Positions 4,081-5,456 of a stretch of 5,456 nt of DNA are shown one piece after another. Under the pieces are notes generated by a model. The model had not been told where the DNA came from, did no database searches, and saw only the letters and a list, made by a program, of their open reading frames with translations. The position numbers and the translations under genes were made by a program. Within the stretch, counting starts at the first letter, position 1. Every line of letters begins with the position of its first letter. The stretch is from an uncultured Methylocystaceae bacterium (GTDB taxonomy: Bacteria; Pseudomonadota; Alphaproteobacteria; Rhizobiales; Beijerinckiaceae): NCBI GenBank assembly GCA_945956975.1, contig CAMFKC010000208.1:1-5456 (forward strand). The letters run 5' to 3'.

Positions 4081-5456
4081 TGACCGTCTCCGCCGACGCC
4101 GAGGTTCGGCGGGCGCTTCACCAGCGGCACGAAGACGAGCATGACCGCGAAGATCACGGCGATCAGCAGGAAGACATCGGACATGGCCATGACCAGCGCC
4201 TCGCGACGCACGTAGCCCATCAGTTTCTTCATCGCCGCCAGATTGGCGTCGGAGCCCATGGGCGCATAGGCGCCTGACAGCGTCGACATCCATTGCTGCG
4301 CGCGCTCGGACGACGCCGTCACCTGCTCACGCAGACGCGCGAGGTGCAGGTCCCAGCGGTTGTTGATGAAGGTGTTGATGATGGCGAGCCCGACCGCGCC
4401 GCCAAGGTTGCGCGTGAGATTGAACAGGCCCGAGGCGTTCTTCATCTCGTGCGGCTGCAACGTGCCCATCGCGACCGAGTTGATCGGTATCATGCACAGC
4501 ATGAGCGACGAGCCCCTGAAGATCTGGGGAATGAACATTTCCCAGAAATCCCAGTCCTTCGTCACATAGGTCATCATCCAGCAGGAGATCGCGAAATTGG
4601 CGAAACCGATCGAAAGCAACACGCGCGCGTCGACGCGCGTCATGACGCGGCCGATCAGCGGCGCCGAGAGCATTTGCGTCATGCCGGTGACGAACATCGT
4701 CTCGCCGATCTGCAGGGCCGTGTCGCCGCGCACGCGCGCAAGATAGACGGGATAGATGTAGGTCAGCCCATAGAGGCCGATGCCGAGCACGAAAGAGAAG
4801 GTGCTGCCGGCCCAGAAACTGCCGTTGCGGATCTTGAGATCGACGACCGGATTTTTGGAAACGTAGGAGCGCCAGAAGAAGATGCAGGCCCCCATGAAGG
4901 ACGCGAAAGCCGCATAAACGATCGTGCTCTCCTCGAACCAGTTCTTCGAGGGGCCTTCCTCCAGAACGTATTCGAGCGCGCCGAGAAAGACCGCCATCGA
5001 GATCAGGCCGGTCCAGTCGAACCCCTTGAGAATCTTAAGGTCCGGCTCGTCGAAATCGATCAAGAACCACGAGATCAGCGTTACCCCGATGCCGGGAATG
5101 ATGTTGACCAGAAAGAGCCAGTGCCAGGAGAATACGTCGGTCAGATAACCGCCGGCGGTCGGGCCGATCGTGGGCGCCAGCGTCGCCACGAGCCCGATGA
5201 TCGGCTGGATGATGACGCGCCGCTCGGGTGGAAAGATCGTGAACGCGCTGGCGAAGACCGTCGGAATCATGCCGCCGCCGATGAAGCCCTGCAGCGTGCG
5301 GAAGAAGATCATCTGCTCGATGGACGTCGACTGCGCGCACAGAAAACTCGTGAGCGTGAAGCCGCCGGCGCAGAAGGTGAAGACGATGCGGGTCGAGAAG
5401 GCGCGCGACAAATATCCCGAGAGCGGGATCATGATGACTTCGGCGATCAGGTAGCT
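4077..5456 (-). CDS. DHA2-family MFS drug efflux transporter, EmrB/QacA type (5' partial)
   Basis: 459 codons of a 14-helix DHA2 major-facilitator transporter are visible; the 5' end lies beyond the right edge. The window starts in helix 2 (SYLIAEVIMIPLSGYLSRAF), so about 40-60 residues are missing compared with EmrB. The ATG at 5432 is internal, not the start. Motif B-like FFRTLQGFIGGGMIP (51-65) and antiporter motif C, LAPTIGPTAGGYLTDVFSWHWLFLVNIIPG (93-122 of the fragment), are clear. SGLFNLTRNLGGAVGLAI in the C-terminal half is also typical of EmrB. These inner-membrane proteins export hydrophobic compounds by proton antiport; in Gram-negatives they usually work with an EmrA-type adaptor and an outer-membrane channel, so an emrA-like gene may lie past the right edge. 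Substrate cannot be predicted. The minus-strand orientation makes it a separate unit from the eipA side. Confidence 0.9.
   Translation of the reverse strand, partial: SYLIAEVIMIPLSGYLSRAFSTRIVFTFCAGGFTLTSFLCAQSTSIEQMIFFRTLQGFIGGGMIPTVFASAFTIFPPERRVIIQPIIGLVATLAPTIGPTAGGYLTDVFSWHWLFLVNIIPGIGVTLISWFLIDFDEPDLKILKGFDWTGLISMAVFLGALEYVLEEGPSKNWFEESTIVYAAFASFMGACIFFWRSYVSKNPVVDLKIRNGSFWAGSTFSFVLGIGLYGLTYIYPVYLARVRGDTALQIGETMFVTGMTQMLSAPLIGRVMTRVDARVLLSIGFANFAISCWMMTYVTKDWDFWEMFIPQIFRGSSLMLCMIPINSVAMGTLQPHEMKNASGLFNLTRNLGGAVGLAIINTFINNRWDLHLARLREQVTASSERAQQWMSTLSGAYAPMGSDANLAAMKKLMGYVRREALVMAMSDVFLLIAVIFAVMLVFVPLVKRPPNLGVGGDGH

Noticed and set aside
2899..4293. Long open frame on the minus strand (464 codons) opposite the coiled-coil gene
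   Set aside because: Its translation is Arg/Ala-rich with no recognisable domain. It lies antisense to a coherent membrane/coiled-coil protein and runs into the transporter gene. Long antisense frames are common in high-GC DNA.
5035..5038. A sixth TTAA in the transporter gene as part of a CtrA box
   Set aside because: It is inside coding sequence; the nearest related half (TTGA at 5026) is 5, not 7, bases away, so it does not fit.
5430..5432. ATG at 5432 as the start of the transporter
   Set aside because: The frame stays open to the window edge and encodes SYLIAEVI, the normal start of helix 2 in EmrB-type proteins, so the real start lies outside the window.
1..5456. Mobile element, prophage, defence system or CRISPR array
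   Set aside because: No transposase, integrase, nuclease or repeat-spacer structure was seen. All recognised genes are typical core alphaproteobacterial genes of similar GC content.

Overview
The window is GC-rich alphaproteobacterial chromosome, most likely from the Hyphomicrobiales (rhizobia / methylotroph / Beijerinckiaceae-like). The evidence is a ChpT-type histidine phosphotransferase, an EipA (DUF1134) protein, the CheA variant with an HTIKGTCGFLG phosphorylation motif, and TTAA-N7-TTAAC (CtrA-box) motifs between genes. The exact genus cannot be read from the sequence. No tRNA, rRNA, CRISPR array, insertion sequence or other sign of recent transfer was seen, so this looks like core genome.

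Layout, left to right: (1) on the minus strand, the N-terminal 94 codons of a CheA-like chemotaxis kinase (Hpt domain, phospho-acceptor H44), running off the left edge. (2) Upstream of it on the same strand, complete chpT (401-1093), the phosphotransferase that passes phosphate from CckA to CtrA and CpdR in the alphaproteobacterial cell-cycle relay. (3) A 270-bp divergent intergenic region with a perfect two-way CtrA box. (4) On the plus strand, cysQ (1364-2182), a 3'(2'),5'-bisphosphate nucleotidase of the inositol-monophosphatase superfamily. (5) eipA (2327-2902), an exported DUF1134 envelope protein with a twin-arginine-like signal peptide. (6) An unrecognised single-pass membrane protein with a proline-free coiled coil of about 300 residues (2998-4080). 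(7) Converging from the right, a 5'-truncated DHA2/EmrB-type MFS efflux transporter (4077-5456, minus strand), whose stop codon overlaps that of gene 6 in one CTAG palindrome.

The most interesting signal is regulatory. The tetranucleotide TTAA occurs six times in the window by eye, and five of the six lie in the three short intergenic regions next to cheA, chpT/cysQ and eipA. Two copies form a perfect TTAA-N7-TTAAC dyad between chpT and cysQ. Two others lie in nearly identical 17-bp TCAA-N7-TTAACC elements (14 of 17 positions identical), one upstream of cheA and one upstream of eipA, each just after the preceding stop codon and oriented toward the gene it precedes. Since ChpT is needed to phosphorylate CtrA, this suggests a compact CtrA-regulated cluster with possible feedback on chpT. 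In Brucella, eipA is known to be directly activated by CtrA, which supports the eipA site. CtrA binding here is inferred, not shown.
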